In this document: piece by piece, positions 8,051 through 17,184 of the stretch
How positions within the stretch are numbered: the first letter of the stretch is position 1
How the letters are laid out: each line of letters starts with the position of its first letter
Assembly: GCA_005116775.1 (NCBI GenBank)
Contig: SWDN01000005.1
Location: 211,567 to 246,583, forward strand
Length of the DNA stretch: 35,017 bases
Source: Nitrospira sp.
GTDB taxonomy: Bacteria > Nitrospirota > Nitrospiria > Nitrospirales > Nitrospiraceae
Direction of reading: 5' to 3'
Position numbers and translations under genes: made by a program
Notes under the pieces: model-generated
What the model was told of the DNA's origin: nothing
The model's input: the letters and a program-made list of their open reading frames with translations, nothing else
Databases searched by the model: none

Positions 8051-9127
8051 ATGCTCTACAACTGGCTGTATCCGTTTCATACAGAATATTCATTCCTGAA
8101 CGTCTTTCGGTATTTGAGCTTCCGGATCATCTATGGGGCGGTGACCGCGTTCTTGATCGCCTTCGTGCTGGCTCCGTGGGTGATCAAGAAGCTACAAGAG
8201 ATCAAGCTGGGCCAGCAGATTCGCGACGACGGCCCCAAAAGCCATCTGGCGAAGAGCGGCACGCCTACGATGGGCGGGATGCTCATTCTCTTCGCGGTCA
8301 TTCTCGCGACGCTCCTCTGGGCCGATATTGCGAAACCATATGTCTGGCTGGTGCTCGGCGCTACATTGGGGTTTGGGGCGATCGGGTTTGCCGACGACTA
8401 TCTCAAGTTTATCAAGGCCCAGTCGAAGGGGTTGTCGGCGGGACAGAAATTCACGGCGCAGATAGTGGTGGCCTTGACGATCGCGCTGATTCTGTATTTT
8501 CTGCCCGGCTATACGACTAAGCTCAGCATCCCGTTTTTTAAGAATATTGTTCCGGATCTCGGCTGGTTCTATATCGCCTTTGCCGTCATCGTGATCGTCG
8601 GGAGCTCCAATGCTGTGAATCTGACTGACGGGCTCGATGGGCTTGCGATCGGGCCTGTCATGATCGCGGCGATGGCCTACACGATCGTCGCCTATGTCAC
8701 GGGCCATCGACTCATGTCGGACTATCTGCTCATTCCGCACATCGAAGGCGCAGGTGAGCTTGCCGTATTCACGGCTGCCATTCTGGGGGCAAGTCTGGGA
8801 TTCCTGTGGTTCAACACCTATCCGGCTTCCGTATTCATGGGGGATGTGGGTTCGCTTCCTTTGGGCGCGGCGCTGGGCACGGTTGCGGTGATCAGCAAGC
8901 ACGAACTGCTGCTCTTAATGGTCGGCGGCGTGTTCGTGATTGAGGCGGCCTCGGTCATTTTTCAGGTGATCTCATTCAAGGCTCGCGGGAAACGCATTTT
9001 TCTCATGGCGCCCATCCATCATCACTTTGAGATGAAAGGATGGGAGGAACCCAAGGTCGTGGTGCGGCTGTGGATAATTGCCATTTTGTTGGCTTTGTTG
9101 AGCCTGAGCACTCTGAAACTACGGTGA
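8051..9127 (+). CDS. mraY: Phospho-N-acetylmuramoyl-pentapeptide transferase MraY
   Basis: An integral membrane enzyme of 358 residues that transfers phospho-MurNAc-pentapeptide to undecaprenyl phosphate, giving lipid I. About ten membrane helices can be read. Catalytic and Mg-binding residues are in place: D115-D116 (FADDYLKF), N190-x-x-D193-x-x-D196 (NLTDGLDG), D265 (FMGDVGS) and the H323-H324-H325 loop (PIHHHFEMKGWEE). TPTMGG of the UDP-sugar binding region is present. The ATG is preceded by AAGG/TAAAGG. It is complete. Confidence 0.97.
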   Translation: MLYNWLYPFHTEYSFLNVFRYLSFRIIYGAVTAFLIAFVLAPWVIKKLQEIKLGQQIRDDGPKSHLAKSGTPTMGGMLILFAVILATLLWADIAKPYVWLVLGATLGFGAIGFADDYLKFIKAQSKGLSAGQKFTAQIVVALTIALILYFLPGYTTKLSIPFFKNIVPDLGWFYIAFAVIVIVGSSNAVNLTDGLDGLAIGPVMIAAMAYTIVAYVTGHRLMSDYLLIPHIEGAGELAVFTAAILGASLGFLWFNTYPASVFMGDVGSLPLGAALGTVAVISKHELLLLMVGGVFVIEAASVIFQVISFKARGKRIFLMAPIHHHFEMKGWEEPKVVVRLWIIAILLALLSLSTLKLR

Positions 9128-9148
9128 TGAATGGTGGGAGAAGCGGCT

Positions 9149-10540
9149 GTGAATCTTGAGGGGGTGCGTGTCACGGTGATGGGGCTTGCCAGAAGCGGTG
9201 TGGCGGCTAGCCGGTTGCTCCAGGCGTCGGGAGCGCATGTCACGGTCGCCGATCGGAAAGAATCGGCAGAACTGACATCGGTCCTCGGGGCCATCGATCG
9301 GGACCATGTCGGCGTGACCGTCGGAGCCCGATACGAATCTTCGCTCGATGAGGCCGATCTGGTGGTGATCAGCCCCGGAGTGCCCTATCGGTTGGCCCCG
9401 CTTGAGGCGGTACGTCGGCGTGGTGTGAAGGTGATCAGCGAATTGGAGCTCGCCTCGCAGTTCTTGCGAAGCCCGCTTCTTGCCGTCACCGGCACGAACG
9501 GGAAGAGCACGACGGTGACTCTGATCGGTCAGTGTCTCGCTGAGAGCGGCAAGCGGGCGTTTGTCGGCGGAAATTTGGGCACAGCCTTAAGCGAAGCCGC
9601 GGTGGAAGATCTTCGCGCCGGCCAGTCAGGAAAGCCGAGTCCGTACGATTATCTCGTTGTCGAAGTCTCCAGTTTTCAACTTGAAACGATCGATCGGTTC
9701 CGCCCCTGGATCGCTGCCTTGCTCAACGTGACGGTGGATCACCAGGACCGGTACGAGTCGCTGGATGAATACATCGTGGCGAAACAACGGATCTTTGAGA
9801 ATCAAACCGCAGATGATTACGCCCTGTTCAACTTGGACGATGACCGTGTGGCCGCGCTGCGACATCACGTTCGTGCCAAGACCCTGGGGTTTACGACTTC
9901 GTCGGTGATCGACCCCGATATGTATGGGGGAACCTACATCGACGACGATCGGATCGTGACGACGGTAACCGGAGTGCGGCAGGAGATTTGTCATCGAAGC
10001 GAGATCCGTATCATCGGCAACCATAATGTGGAGAACGTGATGGCGGCCGCAACCTATGCGGTGCTGTGCGGTTGTCCGCTCAACGCGATCCGCCATGTCC
10101 TCACGACGTTTCCCGGACTCGAACATGCTCTTGAAATCGTTCGTGAGCGTCGAGGGGTCCGATTTGTGAATGATTCGAAGGGCACGAACGTCGATGCCAC
10201 GCTCAAGGCGCTGGAGAGTATCGATCAACCGATTTGGCTCATTGCCGGTGGGCGGGATAAGGGAGGCGACTTTTCTCGACTGACCCAGGCGGTCAGTCGG
10301 CGCGTCGCGCACGTGATTCTGATCGGGGAAGCGGCGCCGCTGCTGCAGCAGGCTTGGGGAGGTGCTGCCACGATGACGGAGGCGGCCACTTTACGGGATG
10401 CCGTGGATGTCGCCGCGCAGGGGGCCTCGCCAGGTGATGTGGTGTTGTTGTCTCCGGCCTGTGCCAGCTTCGACATGTTTGCGGACTATCAAGACCGTGG
10501 TCGTCAATTCAAGGCATTGGTTCATGCCTTACCGGCGTGA
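9149..10540 (+). CDS. murD: UDP-N-acetylmuramoyl-L-alanine:D-glutamate ligase MurD
   Basis: A Mur ligase adding D-glutamate to UDP-MurNAc-L-Ala. It has the N-terminal Rossmann-like domain ([17 protein letters not shown]), the ATP loop [17 protein letters not shown], the central [11 protein letters not shown] and [11 protein letters not shown], and the C-terminal [17 protein letters not shown] and LIAGGRDKG. These are diagnostic of MurD. I prefer the GTG at 9149 (463 residues) because GGGAG lies eight bases ahead and the protein then starts near the Rossmann strand. An ATG at 9131 would add six residues. It lies 21 bp after mraY. Confidence 0.95.
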   Translation: MNLEGVRVTVMGLARSGVAASRLLQASGAHVTVADRKESAELTSVLGAIDRDHVGVTVGARYESSLDEADLVVISPGVPYRLAPLEAVRRRGVKVISELELASQFLRSPLLAVTGTNGKSTTVTLIGQCLAESGKRAFVGGNLGTALSEAAVEDLRAGQSGKPSPYDYLVVEVSSFQLETIDRFRPWIAALLNVTVDHQDRYESLDEYIVAKQRIFENQTADDYALFNLDDDRVAALRHHVRAKTLGFTTSSVIDPDMYGGTYIDDDRIVTTVTGVRQEICHRSEIRIIGNHNVENVMAAATYAVLCGCPLNAIRHVLTTFPGLEHALEIVRERRGVRFVNDSKGTNVDATLKALESIDQPIWLIAGGRDKGGDFSRLTQAVSRRVAHVILIGEAAPLLQQAWGGAATMTEAATLRDAVDVAAQGASPGDVVLLSPACASFDMFADYQDRGRQFKALVHALPA

Positions 10541-10572
10541 CGTGCACAGCGAGGGAGGGGCGGCTCTGAGCG

Positions 10573-11769
10573 ATGGCGCATCGATCAGCAGGGACTCTGG
10601 CGCTCCCATGGTCCCAGACCAGCCAACGGTCGGGCAAACAACGGGTGGCGGCGGACCACACGCTCCTGGCGGTCACCATGATTCTGGCATTGGTGGGACT
10701 TGTCATGGTCTTCAGCGCGAGCGCCATCGTGGCGGGCAACAGATTTCAGGATCCCGGGTTTTTTCTGAAGCGGCAAATCGCCTGGCTGGGGTTCGGCTTG
10801 CTGTTGATGCATCTCGCGTCGCGCATCGATTACACATTCTGGAAGAAACTCGCTATTCCAATGTTGGCCTGCATGTTGCTCCTGCTTGTGATGGTGTTGG
10901 TGCCGTCACTCGGCGTCGCGGCCAAGGGAGCGCGGCGTTGGTTGCGGTTGGGAATCATCTCGGTACAGCCGGCAGAAATGGTCAAGCTCGTCGCAGTCAT
11001 CTATCTGGCGGCGTATCTGACCAAGAAAGGGGACAAGATCGCGCTGTTTCGAGAAGGGCTTCTGCCGGCCCTGATCGTGATCGGAGTCCTGGGTGGGCTG
11101 GTGTTGCTGGAACCGGATCTTGGGACAGTCGTGGTGCTTGGATTGGTCACGGTCGGGATGTGTTTTCTCGCCGGGGCGCGCCTCTCGCATCTCTTGGCCT
11201 TAGCACTCTGCGCGATTCCGGTCGTGCTGGCGTTGGTTCTCGGTTCCAGTTATCGCCGTCAACGGCTTATGACGTTTCTGGCTCCCTGGAAGGATGCGTC
11301 GGATACCGGATTCCAAATCACGCAATCCTTCTTGTCCTTCGGCAGCGGCGGTCCATTTGGAGTGGGATTGGGCGAAGGCAAACAGAAGCTCTACTTCCTT
11401 CCGGAAGCGCATACAGATTTTGTCTTGGCGTTGGTCGGCGAAGAGCTGGGGCTCGTCGGCACCGCCGCGATCGTCCTGTTGTTTGCGTTTTTTGTCTGGC
11501 GAGGATTTCAGATCGCCGGGCGTGCGCGGATGCCGTTTGGTCGCTATCTGGGTATGGGCATTACCCTGTTGATCGGTGGCCAGGCGTTGGTGAATGCCGC
11601 GGTGGTGACAGGGCTCTTGCCGACGAAAGGGCTCACCTTGCCCTTCGTGAGTTACGGAGGGTCGTCGTTGGTGGTCAGTCTGATCGGTGTGGGGATCTTG
11701 CTCAGTATTTCTCGCGACCGGCATGCCGGTGGGTCTCGAGGTGGACGCGATGGGTTGGATCACGGATGA
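10573..11769 (+). CDS. ftsW: Septal peptidoglycan glycosyltransferase FtsW (SEDS)
   Basis: A polytopic SEDS-family protein of 398 residues that polymerises lipid II at the septum with FtsI. Around ten membrane helices are visible. Family motifs include FSASAIVA near residue 50, KGARRWLRLGIISVQPAEMVKL, LLEPDLGTVVVL, QITQSFLSFGSGG with GVGLGEGKQKLYFLPEAHTDF, and the end motif LPFVSYGGSSLV. The N-terminus (about 30 residues) is cytoplasmic and basic. FtsW and RodA are similar; its position between murD and murG makes FtsW the natural choice. The stop overlaps the murG start as ATGA. Confidence 0.95.
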   Translation: MAHRSAGTLALPWSQTSQRSGKQRVAADHTLLAVTMILALVGLVMVFSASAIVAGNRFQDPGFFLKRQIAWLGFGLLLMHLASRIDYTFWKKLAIPMLACMLLLLVMVLVPSLGVAAKGARRWLRLGIISVQPAEMVKLVAVIYLAAYLTKKGDKIALFREGLLPALIVIGVLGGLVLLEPDLGTVVVLGLVTVGMCFLAGARLSHLLALALCAIPVVLALVLGSSYRRQRLMTFLAPWKDASDTGFQITQSFLSFGSGGPFGVGLGEGKQKLYFLPEAHTDFVLALVGEELGLVGTAAIVLLFAFFVWRGFQIAGRARMPFGRYLGMGITLLIGGQALVNAAVVTGLLPTKGLTLPFVSYGGSSLVVSLIGVGILLSISRDRHAGGSRGGRDGLDHG

Positions 11770-12884
11770 CGATTGTCATCGCAGCAGGAGGAACTGGTGG
11801 CCATCTCTATCCAGCTGTGGCGTTGGCGCGAGAGTTTCTCCGGCGCGATCCCGGGGCCAAGATTCTCTTCGTGGGGACGGCGCGCGGGCTTGAGTCGAAG
11901 GTCCTCGCCCACGAGGGGTTCGAACTGGCGTTGATCAGCGCCAAGCCGGTGATGGGCAAGGGGCTGTTTGGGGCGTTGACAGGCTTGTGCGTCATGCCCG
12001 TCAGTTTATGGCAGTGCCTGGGACTTCTGCGGACGAGACGAGCGGATCTTGTGATCGGAGTCGGCGGGTATACGAGTCCAATGATGTTGCTTGCAGCGGC
12101 GTTGACTGGAGTGGCGCGTGTGATCCTTGAGCCGAATGCCAATCCTGGCATGGCGAACAAGGCAGTAGGCCGGTTCGCTCAGCGTGTGTTTCTCGCCTTC
12201 GAGTCGGCGGCTGACTCGTTCGATCGCCACAAGGTTCGCGTGGTGGGAACTCCGATTCGCAAGGCGTTCCTGGAAGGTTTTGAACAGAGCCGGAAGAAGT
12301 CAGGCCCGCCACATTTGCTGATTTTCGGAGGGAGCCAAGGAGCAAGGGCGATGAATGAAGCGTTGATGGAGGGACTCCCTGAACTCATGGCGCTGCTGCC
12401 ACATATTACAGTTACCCATCAGACCGGCGAGTCCGATCATGCGCGGGTAGCCGAGGCCTATCGTGTTGCCGGCATCGAGTCACAGGTCATGCCGTTTATC
12501 TATGACATGCCCGCTGCATTACGGCAGGCGGATCTCGTGGTCGCGAGAGCTGGGGCGATGACGGTGGCGGAACTTACGGCCTGCGGAAAGCCGGCCATCC
12601 TCATTCCACTGCCGTCTGCCATCTACGACCACCAGACACGGAATGCCAAGGTGATGGAGGCAGCCGGGGCCGCTGTGCTGCTCCCGCAATCTGATCTCAC
12701 CGGCGCCCTGTTGGCTCGCACAGTGGCGGGTATTCTCGGGGATCCTGAGCGATTGCGCGCAATGGGTGAGGCCAGTCTATCTCTGCGGCGAATCGATGCG
12801 GCCGAGGTCATCGTCCGCGAATGTTACGCACTCATGGGAGGACATCATGATGGCAAGCAGTCTGTTGGAGCGGCAGGAAGCTAA
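11766..12884 (+). CDS. murG: Lipid II synthase MurG (N-acetylglucosaminyltransferase)
   Basis: A 372-residue GT-B glycosyltransferase that adds GlcNAc to lipid I on the inner face of the membrane. The N-terminal AAGGTGGHLYPAVALA is the first glycine-rich loop and GVGGYTSPMMLLAA the second. EPNANPG corresponds to the usual EQN region, here with Pro in place of Gln (E-P-N). The C-terminal domain has FGGSQGARAMNEA and ARAGAMTVAELTACGKPAILIPLP, the UDP-GlcNAc binding region. The start ATG overlaps the ftsW stop. A much longer open frame in the same phase runs back through ftsW but is not coding. The 3' end overlaps the murC start region. Confidence 0.95.
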   Translation: MTIVIAAGGTGGHLYPAVALAREFLRRDPGAKILFVGTARGLESKVLAHEGFELALISAKPVMGKGLFGALTGLCVMPVSLWQCLGLLRTRRADLVIGVGGYTSPMMLLAAALTGVARVILEPNANPGMANKAVGRFAQRVFLAFESAADSFDRHKVRVVGTPIRKAFLEGFEQSRKKSGPPHLLIFGGSQGARAMNEALMEGLPELMALLPHITVTHQTGESDHARVAEAYRVAGIESQVMPFIYDMPAALRQADLVVARAGAMTVAELTACGKPAILIPLPSAIYDHQTRNAKVMEAAGAAVLLPQSDLTGALLARTVAGILGDPERLRAMGEASLSLRRIDAAEVIVRECYALMGGHHDGKQSVGAAGS

Positions 12885-14343
12885 TGTCGTTGGTCAACGT
12901 GGACAGGGATCAGAGTTATATCCACCGGTGGGTGGAGTAAGGCGCGCACCGATGTTTCGCAAGACACAACAGATTCATCTAGTCGGAATCGGAGGGTCGG
13001 GGATGAGCGGCATCGCCGAGGTGTTGCTCACGCTGGGGTACAAAGTGACGGGCTCGGATTTGCAAGCCTCCGATACGACGCGGAGATTGGAAGAGCTCGG
13101 CGGGCGCATTTTTATCGGCCATCAGGAATCGAATGTCGGGGAGGCTCAAGTCGTGGTCATCTCCTCCGCTGTATCGGCGCAGAACCCCGAGGTTGTGGTG
13201 GCCAAGGCGAAGCAGATTCCCGTGATTCCTCGGGCCGAGATGCTCGCGGAGCTGATGCGGCTGAAATTCGGGGTCGCGATTGCAGGTGCTCATGGAAAAA
13301 CCACCACGACGTCGATGGTTGCCAATGTGCTGGCGCAGGGTGGGTTGGATCCGACGATGGTGATCGGGGGGAAAGTGAATGCATTGGGGAGTCATGCCCG
13401 CCTTGGACGTGGTGAGTTTCTCGTGGCAGAAGCCGATGAGAGCGATGGGTCGTTTCTCCGTCTGTCTCCGACCATCGCCGCGGTCACGAATCTCGACCGG
13501 GAACATCTCGATCACTACGGCAGCATGGAACGCATCAACGAGAGCTTCCTCGAATTCATCAATAAGGTGCCGTTTTACGGGTTGGCCGTCTTGTGCGCCG
13601 ACGACGATCGGCTCCGGGCGCTTTTCCCAAGCATCGTGAAGCGCTATCAGACCTACGGGCTCAATGAGCGTGAGGGGGTTACGCCGGATTTTTTTGCGAC
13701 AGAGATTAAGTTGAATCAATGGGGCGCAGAGTTTCGAGCGCAGTTCCGAGGGCGCAATTTGGGCCCGTTCCGTCTCGCGGTACCAGGCCGACACAATGTA
13801 TCCAATGCGCTCGTGGCGATTGCGATTGGCATTGAGTTGGATGTGCCGGTGGATCTCATCAGGAAAGCGTTGGCAGCCTATGCCGGAGTCGAGCGCCGCT
13901 TTCATCTGCGCGGGGAAGCCAATGGGATCATGGTCGTCGACGATTACGGACATCATCCGACCGAGATTAAGGCCACCCTGGCTGCAGCAAAACAGGGATG
14001 GAGTGATCGACGGCTAGTGGTGTTGTTTCAACCGCATCGTTACACCAGGACACGAGACTTGCTGGAGGATTTTGCGAACGCATTCGACCAATCAGACGTC
14101 TTGTTCTTGGCGGAGATCTATCCGGCAGGGGAGCAGCCGATTCCTGGAGTGTCCGGAGCCAAGTTAGCTGACATTGTTCGTGCGGCCGGCCATTCGTCTG
14201 TGAACTTTGTTGAACACAAAGATCAATTGATCGACCGGGTAGTGCCCCATCTGAAATCGGGGGATCTGGTCATCACATTAGGGGCAGGGGATATTTGGAA
14301 GACGGGGCTTGGGTTGTTGGCCCGATTGACCCCTGCCGGATGA
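12847..14343 (+). CDS. murC: UDP-N-acetylmuramate:L-alanine ligase MurC
   Basis: The first amino-acid ligase of the pathway, joining L-Ala to UDP-MurNAc. It has the N-terminal HLVGIGGSGMSGIAEVL, the ATP loop AGAHGKTTTTSMVA, the central EADESDGSFL and NLDREHLDHYGSMER, the substrate site GRHNVSNALVA, and the C-terminal VVDDYGHHPTEIKATL and LFQPHRYTRTRDL. I place the start at the ATG pair 12847/12850, five to eight bases behind GGGAGG (498 residues). This leaves about 35 unusual residues before the conserved domain, and an ATG at 12952 (463 residues, GGAGTAAGG upstream) is a real alternative. The first 38 bp overlap murG. Confidence 0.94.
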   Translation: MMASSLLERQEANVVGQRGQGSELYPPVGGVRRAPMFRKTQQIHLVGIGGSGMSGIAEVLLTLGYKVTGSDLQASDTTRRLEELGGRIFIGHQESNVGEAQVVVISSAVSAQNPEVVVAKAKQIPVIPRAEMLAELMRLKFGVAIAGAHGKTTTTSMVANVLAQGGLDPTMVIGGKVNALGSHARLGRGEFLVAEADESDGSFLRLSPTIAAVTNLDREHLDHYGSMERINESFLEFINKVPFYGLAVLCADDDRLRALFPSIVKRYQTYGLNEREGVTPDFFATEIKLNQWGAEFRAQFRGRNLGPFRLAVPGRHNVSNALVAIAIGIELDVPVDLIRKALAAYAGVERRFHLRGEANGIMVVDDYGHHPTEIKATLAAAKQGWSDRRLVVLFQPHRYTRTRDLLEDFANAFDQSDVLFLAEIYPAGEQPIPGVSGAKLADIVRAAGHSSVNFVEHKDQLIDRVVPHLKSGDLVITLGAGDIWKTGLGLLARLTPAG

Positions 14344-14347
14344 TGTG

Positions 14348-15298
14348 ATGAAGCGAGGGAGCCGACGTGTCGCAACAGTTGCAAAGCCTCATGCACGGTT
14401 CACGCAGTCCGATGTGCGGGCTGCGGTGGCGGGCCTCAAGGGATCTGTGTCTTTCCGGGCTCCATTGCGGGAATACACCTCGTTCAAGATCGGAGGGCCT
14501 GCGGATGTCGTCTGTGAGCCGGCTGACATTGAGGATGTCTGCCTGTTGGTTCGGCAGGCGCGCGCACACAAGGTTCCGTTGTTTGTCCTGGGCGGAACGA
14601 ACCTCCTCGTTCGAGACGGGGGAATCCGTGGCATCGTGGTCAGCTTGGCGCGGCTGCGGACCATCAAGGAAGAACCAGGAGCTGTGTTGTATGCCGAGGG
14701 GGGAGTCGGTATGCCGACGTTGATCGGGTACGCGATCCGCCATTCCCTTGCGGGGTTGGAATGGGCGGCGGGAATTCCTGGGACTGTAGCCGGTTGTGTC
14801 GTGATGAACGCCGGGACGAAGCTCGGAGAAATGAAGGATTCGATCAAGGCTGTTCGCATGGTGAATATGAAAGGCCAGGTTGTGGAACTGGACGCAGCCA
14901 ACATCACATTCGAGTATCGACGAGCCTTGCTGTCGCGCGGGATCGTTGTGGGAGTGTGGCTTCGATTGACGCAAGGGGTTCGATCGGACATTGAGCGAGT
15001 GGTCAAAGACTATCTCCACTATCGACGGGACACCCAACCGCTCGCGATGCCAAGCGCTGGTTGCGTGTTCAAGAATCCTCCGAACGACTCTGCCGGGCGA
15101 CTGATCGAAGAAGCCGGCCTCAAGGGCGCGCGTGTCGGTGATGCGGAAGTTTCGATGAAGCATGCCAACTTTATGGTCAATCGAGGGCAGGCGAGCGCGG
15201 CAGATGTGCTGGCGCTGATCGCGAAGGTTCGCCACTCGATTCGCCGACGAGCCGGTGTCCGGCTGGATCTTGAACTCAAAATCGTAGGAAAGACGTAG
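14348..15298 (+). CDS. murB: UDP-N-acetylenolpyruvoylglucosamine reductase MurB
   Basis: A 316-residue FAD enzyme that reduces UDP-GlcNAc-enolpyruvate to UDP-MurNAc. The FAD-binding region shows YTSFKIGGPADVV and LGGTNLLVRDGGIRG, followed by EWAAGIPGTVAGCVVMNAG. The C-terminal domain has AGCVFKNPPNDSAGRLIEEAG, with the Ser-Ala-Gly-Cys loop that holds the catalytic serine, and the end KHANFMVN. It starts four bases after the murC stop; GTG at 14345 or ATG at 14348 are both possible, neither with a strong ribosome binding site, which fits translational coupling. MurA is not in the window. Confidence 0.94.
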   Translation: MKRGSRRVATVAKPHARFTQSDVRAAVAGLKGSVSFRAPLREYTSFKIGGPADVVCEPADIEDVCLLVRQARAHKVPLFVLGGTNLLVRDGGIRGIVVSLARLRTIKEEPGAVLYAEGGVGMPTLIGYAIRHSLAGLEWAAGIPGTVAGCVVMNAGTKLGEMKDSIKAVRMVNMKGQVVELDAANITFEYRRALLSRGIVVGVWLRLTQGVRSDIERVVKDYLHYRRDTQPLAMPSAGCVFKNPPNDSAGRLIEEAGLKGARVGDAEVSMKHANFMVNRGQASAADVLALIAKVRHSIRRRAGVRLDLELKIVGKT

Positions 15299-15302
15299 CA
15301 GG

Positions 15303-16313
15303 ATGAACGGACCTCGTCTGACAGAGAGACCCCTTCTGACCCGCGCCCGCATCGGGGTCCTGATGGGCGGGCAATCGGCCGAGCGCGAGGTGTCGCTCCG
15401 GACGGGCGCTGCGGTTCATCGATCGTTAGTCCGTCGTGGCTACGATGCAGTGGCTATCGATGTGGGACCGACGCTCTCACAGGATCTGCGAGATCAGAAG
15501 ATTGTCCTCGCATTTTTAGCCCTGCATGGACCAGGCGGGGAAGATGGAGCGATTCAAGGATTCCTAGAAACGGTAGGGATTCCCTACACCGGATCCGGCA
15601 TCCAGGCCAGTGCGATCGGTATGCATAAAGTCACCACGAAAACACTTCTGGCTTCAGCGCGTATCCCTGTGCCGGCCGGCACGGTAGTGAAGCGCGGGGA
15701 GAAGGTCTCCAGCGCCACCCTGTTGCGGAAGGCGAGACTGCGTTGGCCTGTCGTGGTGAAGCCTGCGTCACAAGGATCGACGATCGGCGTCACGATCGTG
15801 CGGAAGCCGGCGCAATGGCGTGACGCCCTGGCCTTAGCCCATCGCTACGATACGGACGCGATGGTCGAAGCGTACATCCCAGGGCATGAGGTGACGGTGT
15901 CGATCATCGGGGGGGGCAAGAATTCTCCATTGGCGCTTCCTGCCGTTGAAATAGTGGCGCCGGGAGGCTTCTACGATTTTGCAGCGAAGTATGAAAAGGG
16001 GAAAACGCAATATCTCTGTCCTGCGCCCTTGACCGCGGCGGTGACTCGGCAGATTCGGGCGTTGGCGCTACACACCTATGAGGCATTGGGTTGTGAAGGC
16101 GCTGCCCGGGTCGATTTCCGTATCACCCCGCGCGGTCGTCCTGTCGTGTTGGAGATCAATACGGCGCCAGGTATGACGGAAACGAGTTTACTGCCGATGG
16201 CAGCGGCCCGTGCCGAGATCGACTATGACGAACTGACCGAACGGATTCTCGAGTCCGCACTCGTTCGCAAAGCCCACTTCGCCAGTCTGTCAGGGGAAGG
16301 GAATAAGTCATGA
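15303..16313 (+). CDS. ddl: D-alanine:D-alanine ligase Ddl
   Basis: A 336-residue ATP-grasp enzyme that makes the D-Ala-D-Ala used by MurF. The N-terminal GVLMGGQSAEREVSL holds Glu28, equivalent to the catalytic Glu15 of DdlB. HGPGGEDG lies at 75-82 and PYTGSG at 94-99. The ATP-grasp core has VVKPASQGSTIGV, EAYIPGHEVTVSI, ARVDFRI and EINTAPGMTETSLLP. A tyrosine in the omega-loop region (KGKTQYLCPA) suits D-Ala rather than D-Lac specificity; that point is inference from family knowledge. It overlaps ftsQ by 4 bp (ATGA). Confidence 0.95.
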   Translation: MNGPRLTERPLLTRARIGVLMGGQSAEREVSLRTGAAVHRSLVRRGYDAVAIDVGPTLSQDLRDQKIVLAFLALHGPGGEDGAIQGFLETVGIPYTGSGIQASAIGMHKVTTKTLLASARIPVPAGTVVKRGEKVSSATLLRKARLRWPVVVKPASQGSTIGVTIVRKPAQWRDALALAHRYDTDAMVEAYIPGHEVTVSIIGGGKNSPLALPAVEIVAPGGFYDFAAKYEKGKTQYLCPAPLTAAVTRQIRALALHTYEALGCEGAARVDFRITPRGRPVVLEINTAPGMTETSLLPMAAARAEIDYDELTERILESALVRKAHFASLSGEGNKS

Positions 16314-17179
16314 AGGCGCTGGTGCGAAAGAAAGCGACACCTCCAATCGGTCCACGGTCGAACCAATGGAAGGGCGCTCGCGCCAGCCAGATCTTGGATC
16401 AGCACGAACAGGCTCGTCGGGAGCGACTTCTCTCGCGGGGCCGGCGTGTGTGGCGCGTGGGGCGATGGATTGTCGGCCTTGCAGCGCTGGCTTTGGGGGT
16501 GACTCTCGTCACGCGTGAGATGGGACCGGCGCTTCAGGGCTGGCTGGAGATTCGAGACGTCGAGGTGGAGGGTCTTCAACGCGTGACAAAACCGGAAGTG
16601 TTGGAACGGCTCGTCTTGAAGCCTGGCACGGGACTCCATCAAGTCAGCACGGTATTCCTTGCCGAGCGAGTGCAGTCGCATGCGTGGATTAAGGAGGCGA
16701 CGGTCGAACGCAGGCCGCCTCATCAACTGCATATCACCATAGTAGAGCGGACACCGGCCGCCATCATTCGAATGGGCGTTGACCATTGGTTGAGTGATGA
16801 GAGCGGATATCTTCTTATCAAGTTGGGCAGACAGGACGATCAGACGCTTCCCTTGTTGACTGGGCTGAGCGCTCAGTCTCTTCAGCAGGGCAACGCAGGT
16901 GTGCGCAACGCAGTCCAGTCCGGGGTTGTGTTGGCCAAGCTCATGGCCAGTACCCTCGATGGGCGGGTTGAAATCGACCTCACGAAGTTCTCGAACGTCG
17001 TGGCGTCAGTCAACGGGGTGCGATTCCAGTTCGGCGACGATTCTCTGGTTGATCAGTGGGAACGGTTCAGGACAGTAAATCCATCATTCAAAACCGCATT
17101 GTCCGACGATCGAAAGCGCACGGTGAGCGAGATCGATCTGCGGTATGCCAACCGTGTCATTGTGCGGGAAAGGGCGTGA
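16310..17179 (+). CDS. ftsQ: Cell division protein FtsQ
   Basis: A bitopic division protein of 289 residues. A basic cytoplasmic segment (1-50) precedes one membrane helix (about 52-68). The POTRA domain follows (IRDVEVEGLQRVTKPEVLERL to PPHQLHITIVERTPAAI), and then the beta domain with LSDESGYLL and DLRYANRVIV near the end. FtsQ holds FtsB/FtsL at the septum. Its place between ddl and ftsA is standard. The stop overlaps a GTG that could also begin ftsA. Confidence 0.93.
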   Translation: MKALVRKKATPPIGPRSNQWKGARASQILDQHEQARRERLLSRGRRVWRVGRWIVGLAALALGVTLVTREMGPALQGWLEIRDVEVEGLQRVTKPEVLERLVLKPGTGLHQVSTVFLAERVQSHAWIKEATVERRPPHQLHITIVERTPAAIIRMGVDHWLSDESGYLLIKLGRQDDQTLPLLTGLSAQSLQQGNAGVRNAVQSGVVLAKLMASTLDGRVEIDLTKFSNVVASVNGVRFQFGDDSLVDQWERFRTVNPSFKTALSDDRKRTVSEIDLRYANRVIVRERA

Positions 17180-17184
17180 GGGCT

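Noticed and set aside
10398-11765. Long open frame upstream of murG in the same phase
   Set aside because: It lies across murD and ftsW in another frame with Arg/Gly/Ser-rich low-quality sequence; murG starts at 11766 with its glycine-rich loop.
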